DNA of 64,000 nt. It comes from Flavobacterium sp. HJJ (GTDB lineage Bacteria > Bacteroidota > Bacteroidia > Flavobacteriales > Flavobacteriaceae). Shown piece after piece: positions 28,848 through 38,900 of this stretch; the first letter of the stretch is position 1; each line of letters begins with the position of its first letter. A program made the translations under genes and the position numbers. The notes beneath the pieces are model-generated. The model searched no databases. It was not told the origin of the DNA and saw only the letters and a list, made by a program, of their open reading frames with translations. The stretch lies in the NCBI RefSeq assembly GCF_015351475.1, contig NZ_JADKPR010000001.1:124001-188000 (forward strand), written 5' to 3'.

Positions 28848-28906
28848 ACCGCAAATTCGCAAATTTATTTCAATAATAAGTATTTTAAAATTTGTGAATT
28901 TGCGGT
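28848..28906. repeat. extragenic inverted repeat
   Basis: The 19-base arm ACCGCAAATTCGCAAATTT at 28848-28866 pairs with AAATTTGTGAATTTGCGGT at 28888-28906 with one mismatch and a 21-base loop. It resembles the palindromic units often scattered between flavobacterial genes. Confidence 0.6.
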
Positions 28907-29269
28907 GTGAAATTTTTAAAAGCTAAAACGAAATTCACTAAAATATATAGTTTTAAACTCCATTTGTGGTCAATTATATTTACAAAAAAATTCTACACAT
29001 AAACAGTATTTCCTAACAAATAAAAATGAATTTTTTTATATATTAGATTTTTAATCTGAATAATAATTAGGGTCGCTACAAAACAATAAACTGCATATAA
29101 TGTAGATCCCTAAAGTTGGCTAGAAAATCAATAAGCACCCACCCTTTTAACTTTAATGAACAAAAATAAGTATTCACTCCCAGAATAATACTACTCACTC
29201 CTTTTTGTTTTTTTAAGATTAATGAATCAGATATTTTTAGGAAAAATTTTAACCTAAACTTATTTCACG
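28907..29269. other. AT-rich intergenic stretch without recognised gene
   Basis: There is no open frame of note and no tRNA-like cloverleaf or hairpin terminator between the inverted repeat and the metalloprotease start. It probably holds the promoter of the gene at 29270, but I could not place a convincing TAnnTTTG box. Confidence 0.5.
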
Positions 29270-31873
29270 ATGAAGGGAAAGGCATATCAAACAGCTCTAA
29301 AAAACAGTTTGCTAATATTTATATTAGTTATGAGCTGTAATGCTATAATTGCTCAAAAGAAGAATAAAAAAGACAAAACAGACAAAACAGAAATTATCCA
29401 AGATAGTACTGCTAACAAAAAAGGAAAAAAATATGATACCCTTATAAAACAAGGGACTGTCAAAAAAGGATTATTCAATATTATTCAAGTTAAAAGTGAT
29501 CTTTACTTTGAGATTAACGACTCGCTTTTTCAAAGAGAGTTTTTAGTGGTAAACAAAATTTCTAATGTTCCAATGCCGGTAAATGATGCTGGATTAAATA
29601 AGGGAATGAATTATGAAAACAAAATCATTACTTTCCATAAAGATCTTATTGCAAAAAAAGTCTGGGTAAAATCATCCGTTCCAAAAATTTCTTCTCCAAT
29701 AGGTGATGCAATAACAGCTTCAGTAAATAATAATTTTTCGGAATCTATCATTGAAGTTTTTGATATTGAAACTAAAAATAACGACTCTACATCAGTAGTC
29801 ATTAAAGTGAATAAAGTATTTGACGGAAAACAAAAAAGTTTTAATGATGTATTGAGCAATATCGGTTTTGGAGGTTCGGTAAAATCTGACTTATCTTATA
29901 TAGAAACAGTAAAAAGCTTTCCCAAAAATATTATTATAAAATCACAGCTCACCACTTCGGTTGCCGAAGGAGGCCCCGCTTTATCAGTAACTATTGGTGT
30001 GACCAGCAACATTATATTACTGGACAAAACACCTATGAAAGCACGATTTTCTGACAACAGAATTGGTTACTTTACCGAAAAGCATTGGTATTTCAATGAT
30101 GCACAGCATGCTATGACTGAAAAAGAATTGATTACACGCTGGCGTTTAGAACCTAAACCAGAAGATATTGAAAAATACCAGAAAGGAGAATTAGTAGAGC
30201 CTAAGAAACCAATTGTTTACTATATTGACCCGGCAACCCCAAAACAATGGCGTTCCTATATCATAGCGGGAGTTCTTGATTGGCAGACTGCATTTGAAAA
30301 AGCAGGATTTAAAAATGCTGTTATCGCTAAAGAACCTGCTGCAGATGATATTGATTTTGACATTGACGATGTACGCTACTCGGTAATAACCTATGTAGCT
30401 TCACAAAAAGCAAATGCGATGGGACCAGCAGTTGTGGATCCTAGAAGCGGAGAAATAATTGAATCCGATATTATTTGGTGGCACAATGTAATGACTTCCC
30501 TGCAAAGCTGGATGCGCATTCAAACAGGTGCTATTGACCCAAAGGCTAGAAATAATCATTTTAGTGATGAACACATGGGCGAAGCTATTCGTTTTGTTTC
30601 TTCTCATGAAGTGGGACATACTTTTGGTTTAAAACACAATATGGGCGCTTCTTTTGCTTATGATGTTGAATCGCTTCGTTCTAAAGATTTTACAGCAAAA
30701 ATGGGAGGAACAGCTCCATCGATTATGGATTATGCGCGTTACAATTATATCGCCCAGCCCGAAGATCATGTAGAAGCAATCACTCCAAAAATTGGCGAAT
30801 ATGACAAATATGCTATCGAATGGGGTTACCGCTGGTATGCCAACGAAAAAGAAGAACATACGGCTTTAAACGGACTGATTACCAAACATCAAAATGACCC
30901 TCTCTATTTCTATGGGGAACAACAAGATGGAGACAGTACTATAGATCCCCGTTCGCAATCAGAAGATTTAGGAAATGATGCTATGAAAGCAGGCGAATAT
31001 GGCCTGAAAAACCTAAAAGTTGTTGTGAATAACATCCTGGCCTGGACATATGATAAGGATGAATCATACTATGAAACTGGAAAATTGTACATTGGCGCCA
31101 TAGGACAATGGCAGTTGTATAACCGACATGTATTGAATAACCTTGGTGGTATTTATCTTAACACAACTGTACATGGAGATAACAAAGCTAGTTATACAGC
31201 TGTTCCAGCTGGTATTCAAAAAAGAGCGACAGCATACCTATTGAAAAATAGTATCACTTTGCCAGAATGGCTGTTTTTTAATCCTATTTTGGACAAGACA
31301 AATCCACTCAAAGATTCTCCCGTTGGGCCTTATGAATACACACCTTATACCTTGGCAAGAGATCTTCAGTATAACACTTTGTACAACATGTTTAATGACG
31401 AACGCTTGTTACGAATGATTGAAAACGAATTGTATCAGCGTAACAAAAGCAAAGAGAAATTATTTACAGTAACCGAGTTATTTCAAACCGTTAATAATCA
31501 TATTTTTGCTCCTACAATACAAAATAAATCCTTGAGCATCTTAGAGCGTATGACTCAAAAAAATTATGTAGATGTACTAATTGTTTCAATCAATAAACTA
31601 TTCGAAAAAACAGAGTCTAAAAAGCTGATTCAAATTGAAAACAACTTGAATATACCCGAAATATGCACCTACATTGACGATTCTAAAATGGTGCGCAACA
31701 TCAATCAATCGGCTATGAAAAGAGTTTCTGAAGTTACCTCAGAGAAAAGAGGAGAGTTAAACAAGATCTTGAAATTAGTAAAAATCAAACAAAACACAGG
31801 CAATCAAGAAACTAAAAATCATTATTTTGATTTGATTCAACGAATCGAAAGAGCATTGAACTCATCATTATAA
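29270..31873 (+). CDS. exported zinc-dependent metalloprotease (DUF5117/DUF5118/DUF4953 type)
   Basis: 867 residues. After an N-terminal hydrophobic segment (about 12-28, MSCNAIIAQ end) come a Lys-rich linker and a beta-rich region. The metzincin-type zinc site HEVGHTFGLKH has ligands His446, His450 and His456 and base Glu447. PSIMDYARYNY follows as a candidate Met-turn. The order matches the large Bacteroidota zinc-dependent metalloproteases with DUF5118, DUF5117 and DUF4953 domains. It should degrade extracellular or periplasmic protein. It has its own terminator. It faces the SusC/SusD operon and M48-like gene, which suggests a shared role in peptide acquisition. Confidence 0.85.
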   Translation: MKGKAYQTALKNSLLIFILVMSCNAIIAQKKNKKDKTDKTEIIQDSTANKKGKKYDTLIKQGTVKKGLFNIIQVKSDLYFEINDSLFQREFLVVNKISNVPMPVNDAGLNKGMNYENKIITFHKDLIAKKVWVKSSVPKISSPIGDAITASVNNNFSESIIEVFDIETKNNDSTSVVIKVNKVFDGKQKSFNDVLSNIGFGGSVKSDLSYIETVKSFPKNIIIKSQLTTSVAEGGPALSVTIGVTSNIILLDKTPMKARFSDNRIGYFTEKHWYFNDAQHAMTEKELITRWRLEPKPEDIEKYQKGELVEPKKPIVYYIDPATPKQWRSYIIAGVLDWQTAFEKAGFKNAVIAKEPAADDIDFDIDDVRYSVITYVASQKANAMGPAVVDPRSGEIIESDIIWWHNVMTSLQSWMRIQTGAIDPKARNNHFSDEHMGEAIRFVSSHEVGHTFGLKHNMGASFAYDVESLRSKDFTAKMGGTAPSIMDYARYNYIAQPEDHVEAITPKIGEYDKYAIEWGYRWYANEKEEHTALNGLITKHQNDPLYFYGEQQDGDSTIDPRSQSEDLGNDAMKAGEYGLKNLKVVVNNILAWTYDKDESYYETGKLYIGAIGQWQLYNRHVLNNLGGIYLNTTVHGDNKASYTAVPAGIQKRATAYLLKNSITLPEWLFFNPILDKTNPLKDSPVGPYEYTPYTLARDLQYNTLYNMFNDERLLRMIENELYQRNKSKEKLFTVTELFQTVNNHIFAPTIQNKSLSILERMTQKNYVDVLIVSINKLFEKTESKKLIQIENNLNIPEICTYIDDSKMVRNINQSAMKRVSEVTSEKRGELNKILKLVKIKQNTGNQETKNHYFDLIQRIERALNSSL

Positions 31874-31893
31874 AAAGCATTTAGATTTAGAAT

Positions 31894-31931
31894 AAAAAAA
31901 TAGGCGGCCTAATTGGGCTGCCTATTTTTTT
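31894..31931 (+). terminator. hairpin terminator
   Basis: AAAAAATAGGC...GCC pairs with GGC...GCCTATTTTTT around TAATT, with a strong T-run, 20 bases after the metalloprotease stop. Confidence 0.8.
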
Positions 31932-32083
31932 AAATATGTAAAACACAAAAGATCTTAAAACAATATAGCCTGTTTTTTTAAAAACCATTTAGAAATTAAG
32001 TTTCATGAAGGCTAAATTTTTAAATGGTTTAATTTTTTATGATTATCCATAACTCATACCAAGAGTCTAATATATTTGATTTC

Positions 32084-32133
32084 CTTTGCGTCTTTGCGCC
32101 CTTGCGTGGAATTTGGCTGGCAAAGACGCAAAG
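32084..32133. repeat. CTTTGCGTC extragenic inverted repeat
   Basis: Fourteen-base perfect arms CTTTGCGTCTTTGC (32084-32097) and GCAAAGACGCAAAG (32120-32133) with a 22-base loop. This unit is familiar from intergenic regions of Flavobacterium genomes, which is recollection and not a search. Confidence 0.6.
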
Positions 32134-32264
32134 AACATAAAAAAACATTCAAACCTAATTTATGCTATGAAATGGTACTAGAAATGGATAGCCATATAAA
32201 TTTATATAAAATCTGCGAATCTGTTGTAAAAAGAACTCGGTCGTTTGCCTTGCCCTGCAAATAG

Positions 32265-32690
32265 TACAAGCGAACCTATCAAAACCATAGACGTGCCATA
32301 CTAAAACTATGGCGCGCCTAAACAATCCATAAGCGTGCCTATAAAAAACAAAGTCCACACCTATAAAATAGATAGTTGCGCCTATAAAAAACGTAGGCAC
32401 CGCCTACAAAAACCATAGGCGAGCCTACAAAAGTTAAAGGCTCGCCTATAAAAAAGGCAGGCAGTACCTATCAAAACTATAGGCGTGCCTATAAAAAACA
32501 AAGGCCACACCTATAAAATAGATAGGTGCGCCTATAAAAAACGCAGGCACCGCCTACAAAAACCATAGGCGAGCCTACAAAAGTTAAAGGCTCGCCTATA
32601 AAAAACAAAGGTAACGCCTATACAATCGAGAGGCGCGCCATAATAATAGCATGGCGTAGGTATTAATAAAAAAGCGGAACCTAAAAATAC
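32265..32690. repeat. helically phased array of about 20 palindromic AGGC-NN-GCCTA units
   Basis: CCTA-type cores occur at 32275, (CCAT) 32296, 32317, 32338, 32360, 32381, 32403, 32424, 32445, 32467, 32488, 32510, 32531, 32553, 32574, 32595, 32617, (CCAT) 32638 and 32680. The steps are only 21 or 22 bases, with one double step of 42. A typical unit is AGGCGAGCCTACAAAAGTTAA: a 10-bp dyad AGGCNNGCCT followed by an A-tract. Adjacent units also pair as GCCTA/TAGGC hairpins with A-rich loops. Seven units are duplicated: 32333-32455 and 32483-32605 are offset by exactly 150 bases with three substitutions. Mixed 21/22 steps break every reading frame, so it is not coding. It lies between convergent protease genes. 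Confidence 0.85.
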
Positions 32691-32779
32691 ACACATAGCC
32701 TGAGTTCAGGTAGATTATGCTTAATTGATTTTTAAACTATATTTTCGATTCTCTAGAACTTTGAAACTTGCGATACTTG

Positions 32780-33415
32780 TTAATCCCTATTCCAAATGCT
32801 AAGAAACTGTTTTTTGAAAGCTGTTGCTTCGTTTTCTTCTTTACTATTATTGAGATATTCTTTTAGAGAATTAACCCTATCCAAACCCGAAGGATGTGTA
32901 AAAGTTGCTGGCCCAAGCAATTTCTGTAAATAATCAAAATCTGCATACAAAGATTCAAACTCTTTAGGCAATTTGGTCTGCATTAAATGTACCGCAATTA
33001 AATCGGCCAAGTATTCAGCTTTTTTATAGTCGTTGATTACAGCTCCTCTTGGAATCTCTCCTTTTAAACCAAATAATTTTGCCTGCGAAATAGTAACAAT
33101 ATGGGATACCTCATGTGATAAAACAAAAATTTGCAGTGATAGTTTTTTAACCTCAATCAATCCTTGACTTACCTCTACATAGCCAAAAGAAGCTCCAGCA
33201 TTGATCGTTTTGTCTTTGGCATCAACATGAAACTCACTAGGAATTTCAATACCATTATAGCTTTTAAACATTGGAACAACTAATTCATTGTACCGCTTTA
33301 TGAGCAAATCCTCATTGCTTAAAACTATTTCTGCATTTTTATCCTCACTATCCGAAGAGCACCCATTGCAACTGCATAAACATGCAAAGAGCAATATAAA
33401 TAAGTATTTATTCAT
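32780..33415 (-). CDS. M48-like metalloprotease lipoprotein
   Basis: 211 residues. A lipoprotein signal (MNKYLFILLFACLCSC) has candidate lipidated Cys at 14, 16 or 19. The zinc motif SHEVSH gives ligands His101 and His105 and base Glu102. KAEYLADLIAVHLM follows and supplies the expected third ligand Glu of an M48 (Ste24/HtpX/BepA-like) gluzincin. There are no transmembrane helices after the lipid anchor, so it is probably attached to a periplasmic or outer-membrane face. It lies downstream of SusCD and a lipoprotein gene, but a terminator-like hairpin at 33436 separates it from them. Confidence 0.8.
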   Translation of the reverse strand: MNKYLFILLFACLCSCNGCSSDSEDKNAEIVLSNEDLLIKRYNELVVPMFKSYNGIEIPSEFHVDAKDKTINAGASFGYVEVSQGLIEVKKLSLQIFVLSHEVSHIVTISQAKLFGLKGEIPRGAVINDYKKAEYLADLIAVHLMQTKLPKEFESLYADFDYLQKLLGPATFTHPSGLDRVNSLKEYLNNSKEENEATAFKKQFLSIWNRD

Positions 33416-33435
33416 TTTTCATAACTATTTATAAA

Positions 33436-33467
33436 AAACAAACACCCTTAAAAAAGAGTGTTTGTTT
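33436..33467 (-). terminator. hairpin terminator on the reverse strand
   Basis: AAACAAACAC at 33436-33445 pairs with GTGTTTGTTT at 33458-33467. An A-run on the low-coordinate side gives a T-run on the reverse strand. It follows the lipoprotein gene ending at 33490. Confidence 0.65.
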
Positions 33468-33489
33468 CAATTCTTTAAAAAAAAATTAC

Positions 33490-34521
33490 TTAATTAGCGT
33501 AGTAAGTAAATGTTTTTGATACCGTAGCCAAACCATCAAAATAAGTATATTCAGCACTTACAGGATAGTTATCTGTATTGTATATGTATTTCACTCCTGC
33601 AGGATCAGCAAAAGTACCTTTAATAGGATTGTTAACATTTACGGATTGAATTCCTGCATTAATTGCAGCATAAGCAGATGGATAAATCCCTTTGAAAGGA
33701 TTGTTTTTTGAATCGTAAGCAGCAGTATAATCCTCTCCAAATCGGTTCTCTTTGGTAACGTTTCCATTAACAATCGTATATTTCACTTCAGAAACTGCAT
33801 CTTTTTCAGCATGAGCTGTTCTTTTTTCAGAAGCTAAATTTCCAGCTGTGTCATACGTATATGCGTAGGTATAAGTCAAGACTGAATTCTTTTTATAAAC
33901 GGCAGTCGTAATTTGACCTGCACTATTGTATGTGTAAACAGTGCTTTCTTTAGCTGTTTCAGACTTTTTCTCTATCACTTCATTTTTATCATTGTACACT
34001 AATGTATAAGTAGTAGAAGTAATATCCCCAAAATCATCCACATCCTTGGTAAACTCAGTTACAAAATTGGCTGTATTGTATTTTGTAAAAGTTGTAGTAG
34101 AGTTTTCACCAAATAAATCATTCAATTTATATGTTTTTAATTTAGAACCACTGCCCACTTCTGGACGAACTTTAATAGTAACCGTATATACTTTTGTTGT
34201 TCCATCCTCGGCAGTAACAGTAAATGGTTTAGATTCTCCATTAACAAAGCTAACTTTTGTGCCAGATGCCGGCGAAATTGTAGCTTTATCAGAAACTGTG
34301 ATAGTTGGTATAACAGCCTCTAAACTTGCTCCATAAGGCACACTCACTGTAATAGCAGTACCTAAATTATAAGTAATTGATGCAACATCAACATTAGCAA
34401 TTGCAATTTTAAAATCATTAATACTGGCTAAGCTTGAAGCTGATTCGCTATCGCTTGAACAAGAAACCGTTGATATAGCTACTGCTATAAACAAACACAG
34501 AGTCGAAAAAATTCTTTTCAT
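33490..34521 (-). CDS. DUF5018-like lipoprotein with YD-type repeats
   Basis: 343 residues. The lipoprotein signal ends in ISTVSC (Cys21) followed by SSDSES. Residues about 30-125 resemble the DUF5018-type Ig-like fold of surface lipoproteins (VTAEDGTTKVYTVTIKV is characteristic). The C-terminal 200 residues contain YD/RHS-like strands (YNSAGQITTAVYKK and YDTAGNLASEKR). It is encoded directly after SusD in the same direction and ends at a terminator. It is therefore probably the third gene of the SusCD operon and a surface substrate-binding lipoprotein. The ligand is unknown. Confidence 0.65.
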   Translation of the reverse strand: MKRIFSTLCLFIAVAISTVSCSSDSESASSLASINDFKIAIANVDVASITYNLGTAITVSVPYGASLEAVIPTITVSDKATISPASGTKVSFVNGESKPFTVTAEDGTTKVYTVTIKVRPEVGSGSKLKTYKLNDLFGENSTTTFTKYNTANFVTEFTKDVDDFGDITSTTYTLVYNDKNEVIEKKSETAKESTVYTYNSAGQITTAVYKKNSVLTYTYAYTYDTAGNLASEKRTAHAEKDAVSEVKYTIVNGNVTKENRFGEDYTAAYDSKNNPFKGIYPSAYAAINAGIQSVNVNNPIKGTFADPAGVKYIYNTDNYPVSAEYTYFDGLATVSKTFTYYAN

Positions 34522-34610
34522 AATTAAAAATAGGTTAAAATGGGTTTTATTTATCTTCTTTATTCAACATCTTAAACCACAAGATAACAACAGTTTAAAA
34601 TGGCTTTATT

Positions 34611-35930
34611 CTATAAATTGGGATTATTTATAGTTGCCTCTTTTGGAAATGGAATTACGTATCGGCTATCATTTTTAGCCAGTGTGTAATTTTTTCCATT
34701 AAAGTTTTTGGTCAAAGCTTGCTGCGTTGTTCTTCTCAAATCATTCCATCTGTAGCCCTCAATTGCAAACTCTCTTCGGCGTTCTTCAAGTATTTCGGTC
34801 AATAAATCAGTTGCATTTAAAGCATTTACTTTAGTTTTATAAGCTGTCCAGCCAGCAGGAGTGTATCTGTTTTTAGTAAAATCGATTAATTTTTGCTTAG
34901 CCGCTGCAATGTCATTCAACTGAACCAAACATTCTGCAGTCGTCAAAAACAATTCAGCAGTTCTGTATGATGCCTTGAATTTGGTGTCTTTACTTTTCTT
35001 AGAGCGATAAGATCCATCTGTATTTTTACCAAAATATAAATCAAAACGCAAATCATTGGTTTTATCATAAGCCGAAATCAAATCATCCGAAATGGAGGCA
35101 TTATTTACTATGTCAAAAGTTGCAACAGTTTCTAATGCTAAAATTGACTCTGCCGAGTTATATTCAGAAGGCATAATAGTTACATTGCTATTCAAGTCCT
35201 GAATTGCACTTTTTATAGCTAAAGCTTCTTTAGCTGCATCAATCGCTTTCTGCCATTCCTTTTGATACAAATACACTCTTGTTTTCAAAGCTTTCACAGC
35301 AATCGTAGAAAATCTATAATTGTAGCCTAATGTCTGCTGTTTAACATTTTCCAGAGTTTCCGCTTGGCTAATATCGCTCAATATTAAGTTATAAACTTCT
35401 TGAACTGTTTTTACTGGGTATGCTTTATCCGAATCATATTCGGTAGTAATTGGCACTCCAGAATCAGTACTGGCGGTAGTTTTATTATATGGTTTTGCGT
35501 AAAGATTGACTAACTCAAAATAAGTCATTGCGCGCAACGCATAAGCCTCGCTCACTAACTGATTTTTAGCAGCCATCTCCCCTTCCATAGTTGCCGCATT
35601 GTTAATGACGTGGTTGGCATAAAATATAGTGTTATACAAACCTGCATAAGGAAAAGCACTTGTTGAAGGACTAGGATTCAAATCATTCCAAATAAAAATA
35701 TCTTGATAGTACTCTATACCAACAGCATTTGTTTTCAATGACAATTCGTCAGCACGATAAGCTGTAAATACTTTATATTCTTTTGAAACAGCATAAGCAG
35801 CAGTTAGGAAACTTCTATATTCCTCTACTGATTTTGGTATTACCTGCCCTACAGGCTCTATGTCTAAATAATCGTTACAAGAGACTAAATTTAGAGCAAG
35901 AAATAAAAATATATAATTAATTTTTTTCAT
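34611..35930 (-). CDS. SusD/RagB family outer-membrane nutrient-binding lipoprotein
   Basis: 439 residues. The lipoprotein signal MKKINYIFLFLALNLVSC (Cys18) is followed by NDYLDIEPVGQVIPKSVEEY, the usual SusD start (partly quoted). The TPR-like helices include AEALRAMTYFELVNLYAKPY-type sequence (here YALRAMTYFELVNLYAKPYN), and the C-terminal motif is ERRREFAIEGYRWNDLRR. SusD proteins cap the SusC channel and bind the nutrient outside the cell. Twelve bases separate it from susC, so the two are co-transcribed. No glycosidase is nearby while proteases flank it, which favours a peptide substrate of RagB type. That is inferred. Confidence 0.92.
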   Translation of the reverse strand: MKKINYIFLFLALNLVSCNDYLDIEPVGQVIPKSVEEYRSFLTAAYAVSKEYKVFTAYRADELSLKTNAVGIEYYQDIFIWNDLNPSPSTSAFPYAGLYNTIFYANHVINNAATMEGEMAAKNQLVSEAYALRAMTYFELVNLYAKPYNKTTASTDSGVPITTEYDSDKAYPVKTVQEVYNLILSDISQAETLENVKQQTLGYNYRFSTIAVKALKTRVYLYQKEWQKAIDAAKEALAIKSAIQDLNSNVTIMPSEYNSAESILALETVATFDIVNNASISDDLISAYDKTNDLRFDLYFGKNTDGSYRSKKSKDTKFKASYRTAELFLTTAECLVQLNDIAAAKQKLIDFTKNRYTPAGWTAYKTKVNALNATDLLTEILEERRREFAIEGYRWNDLRRTTQQALTKNFNGKNYTLAKNDSRYVIPFPKEATINNPNL

Positions 35931-35942
35931 GTTTTCCTGTTT

Positions 35943-38900
35943 TTAAAAAGAAAGATTAAATCCTAAAGAAACTATTTTAGGAATAGGTTGTGCATAGATA
36001 CTTCCGTAAGTTTCTGGATCGAAATACCCATTATAACTGGTTCCAAAAACGAATAAATTACGTCCTTCGATGTTGAAATTAAAGCTGGACAAATTTAGCT
36101 CGTCCAAATATTTTTTTGGTAAATCATATCCAAGTCTAATACTGCTGATACGTATATATGAAATATCTTTAACCCAAATATCCAAATCGTTGTATGTTTT
36201 TCCTTCATCGGAGGAGGTGTACCAAGTGTAAACCAAATCAGTATCAAAACCTGGTGAGTTTAACCCGATTAAAGCAGGATATTTTCCTGTTCCAGCTTTT
36301 AAGATATCGGTACTATAATTTTTGCTAGGGTCAGCCATTGTTGGATAATATGTTGGCGCAGTTTTAACGGTTTGTTTGATATTGAAATTAGATAAAATTC
36401 TTAGTTCATATTGTTTGTATCGGAAACTATTTCTAAAACCACCACTAATTTTTGGCATTGCGTCTCCTACATAAGAATACAATTTTCTATGTTCTTCTCT
36501 AGTCAATTGGCTTCCATTAGTACCATTTTCTAATTTATAAAAATCTACTGCCGTTACTTTCTTTCCGTCTTTCCAGAACAAAGGCAAGCCATTACTGTCT
36601 ATTCCAGCTGTTTTTATTGCAAAAATAGCACTAGAGCTATAGCCTTTTAGCGAAGGTTTAAAATCTTCATCTCTTATCTGAATTTCGTTAACTACATCCT
36701 TATTATGGGAAATATTAAGTCCCGTAGACCATCCAAAATTTGGAGTCGAAATATTTTTGGAAGTAACAGACAGCTCATAACCACTGTTGGTTACCGATCC
36801 CCAGTTTGTATTGATAAAATTATAACCGCTTTCCAGTGGTACAGCTCTCAATCCAATCAAGTCTGTACTCTTTCTATTATAATAATCTGCCGTTAGGTTA
36901 ACTCTATTATTTAAAATACCTAAATCAAAACCAAAGTTTGAGGATACGGTTTTTTCCCATCTTAATTTTCCGTTAGGAGCACTCAAAGCACGAATAACAT
37001 CTTCTGTCATTCCTGGCAGAATAGTTTCGCTGCCATATACCCCAACTACGTAAGGAGAGGTAGTTTTATCAATGTTTCCTTGTATTCCATAAGAAGCTCT
37101 CAATTTCAAATCGCTTATTAGATCGATTCCATCCATAAAGTTTTCTCTAAAAACATTCCATGAACCAGCTACAGACCACAATGGCAGATATCTGTATTTA
37201 ACATCAACACCAAACAAGTTAGAACCATCATAGCGCAAACTGCCAAAAACGGTATATTTTTTATCAAAAGTATAAGAAGCTGTACCAAAGAATGATGCAA
37301 AAGCATTTTCATTAAACGTTTTTCTATAAGGTTTAAAAAGTGAATTCGTTAAGGATAATTCGTTTGTGATAGCAGTAGTGGTTAATGTATTAGGATTAAA
37401 ACCAAATCCTTTAGTATGCACTTCGGTTCTTTTATTTCTTCTAAACTCAGTTCCTGCCATAACATCTACTTCATGCAGTGAATTGAAGGTTTTATTAAAA
37501 TTGGCTGTTGTTTTCCAATTGTATTGAAAAGAATCAGCATTCCAATTCTGAATAATTCCTCCTTTTGGCATATAATAAGCAGCATCACCAGTTGCTGTAA
37601 GATACTGTGATTGTTGATTGTATTTTCGTGTATAATAACTATTCTCTGCCGAATATTTCTCTGTTTTATCAAAATCCAATTGCAAACCTAGCTGCGAAGC
37701 AAGACTAAAATTCTTGTTCCATTTATAATTTGCGTCAAAGATTGATTTAAGAGAATTGGCTGTTAAATCATATTGTGTATTTTTTCTTTCTTCTACAGGA
37801 TTATAATTTAAATTCAAATCAGATCTTTCTACCAAATCAGGGTCATAAGCATAATTGCCATTGGCATCATATACTTTCAAATAAGGATTAGCTGTTCTGG
37901 AATAATAAGACGGACTGGTATAACCATCTGCATCTGTAATATAAGAACCCGTTTTATTCTGGCTTCCAAATAAAGACACACCAAATTTTAATTTATCATT
38001 TACTGAAAAATTATCTTTCAGCGTAATAGTGTACCGTCTTAAACCTGTCCCTTTCGTAGTTCCTTTTTCATCATAAATTCCTGTAGAAAAATAGTAATCA
38101 TTTGTGTCATTTCCGCCCGAAAGACTCAAACTATACTGTTGGTTTACCGCCATTTGATAAATCTCATTACCCCAGTCGGTATTTGTCTTTTTTAAATCAT
38201 TTATGGAATTTTGAGTGGCTTTAGAAAGACTTGCAAATCCATTGTCTCTAAAAGCAGCATACTCGTTGTTCGCATTTAAAATTCGAGCTACCGCACCTCT
38301 ATCTTCATGGTAATTCAAATCGGAACGGCTTGCTAAAAACAACTCAAAATCTACTTTTTGAGCAGAATTCATCAAATTTAATTTACCAAAGTCAGGTTTT
38401 TGAGTCACAAAACTGTTCGCATTAAAATTGATACGCATCGCGCCTTTTTTACCTTTCTTAGTTGTAATAACAATAACCCCATTGGCAGCTCTTGCACCAT
38501 AAATAGAAGTAGCCGAAGCATCTTTTAAAATGGTTATATTTTCAATATCATCAGGGTTTAATCCCCCAATAGCATAGGATTTTAAATTATCAATATTGTC
38601 TTTGTCTTTAAAATCTGAAGGTACATTATTGCCTTCCAAAGGAATTCCATCCAAAACCCATAAAGGATCGGATGTACCATTTAAAGTAGATGTCCCACGA
38701 ATCGAAATCTTTGAAGGAGCTCCTGGCGCTCCGTTAGTAGGCTGAATAACAACTCCAGCAACTTGCCCCATTAACATTTGGTCGACATTTGCTACTGCAG
38801 ACTGCTTAATTTCAGATGCATTAATTACTGCATAAGAAGAAGTAAGTTTTCGTTTCTCAATACTCTGATACCCCATTAAAACGACTTCTTTCAAAACTTC

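Noticed and set aside
31874..32264. tRNA or small RNA gene downstream of the metalloprotease
   Set aside because: I found no cloverleaf-compatible arms. The only structure is the terminator and the CTTTGCGTC inverted repeat.
32155..32400. Reverse-strand open frame of 81 codons within the phased array region
   Set aside because: It has low-complexity Phe/Tyr/Gly composition from the repeats. The mixed 21/22-base unit steps break frame, so the array was not shaped by coding.
32265..32690. CRISPR array
   Set aside because: The conserved core is only about 10 bases, the period is 21-22 bases, spacers are not unique, and no cas gene is nearby.
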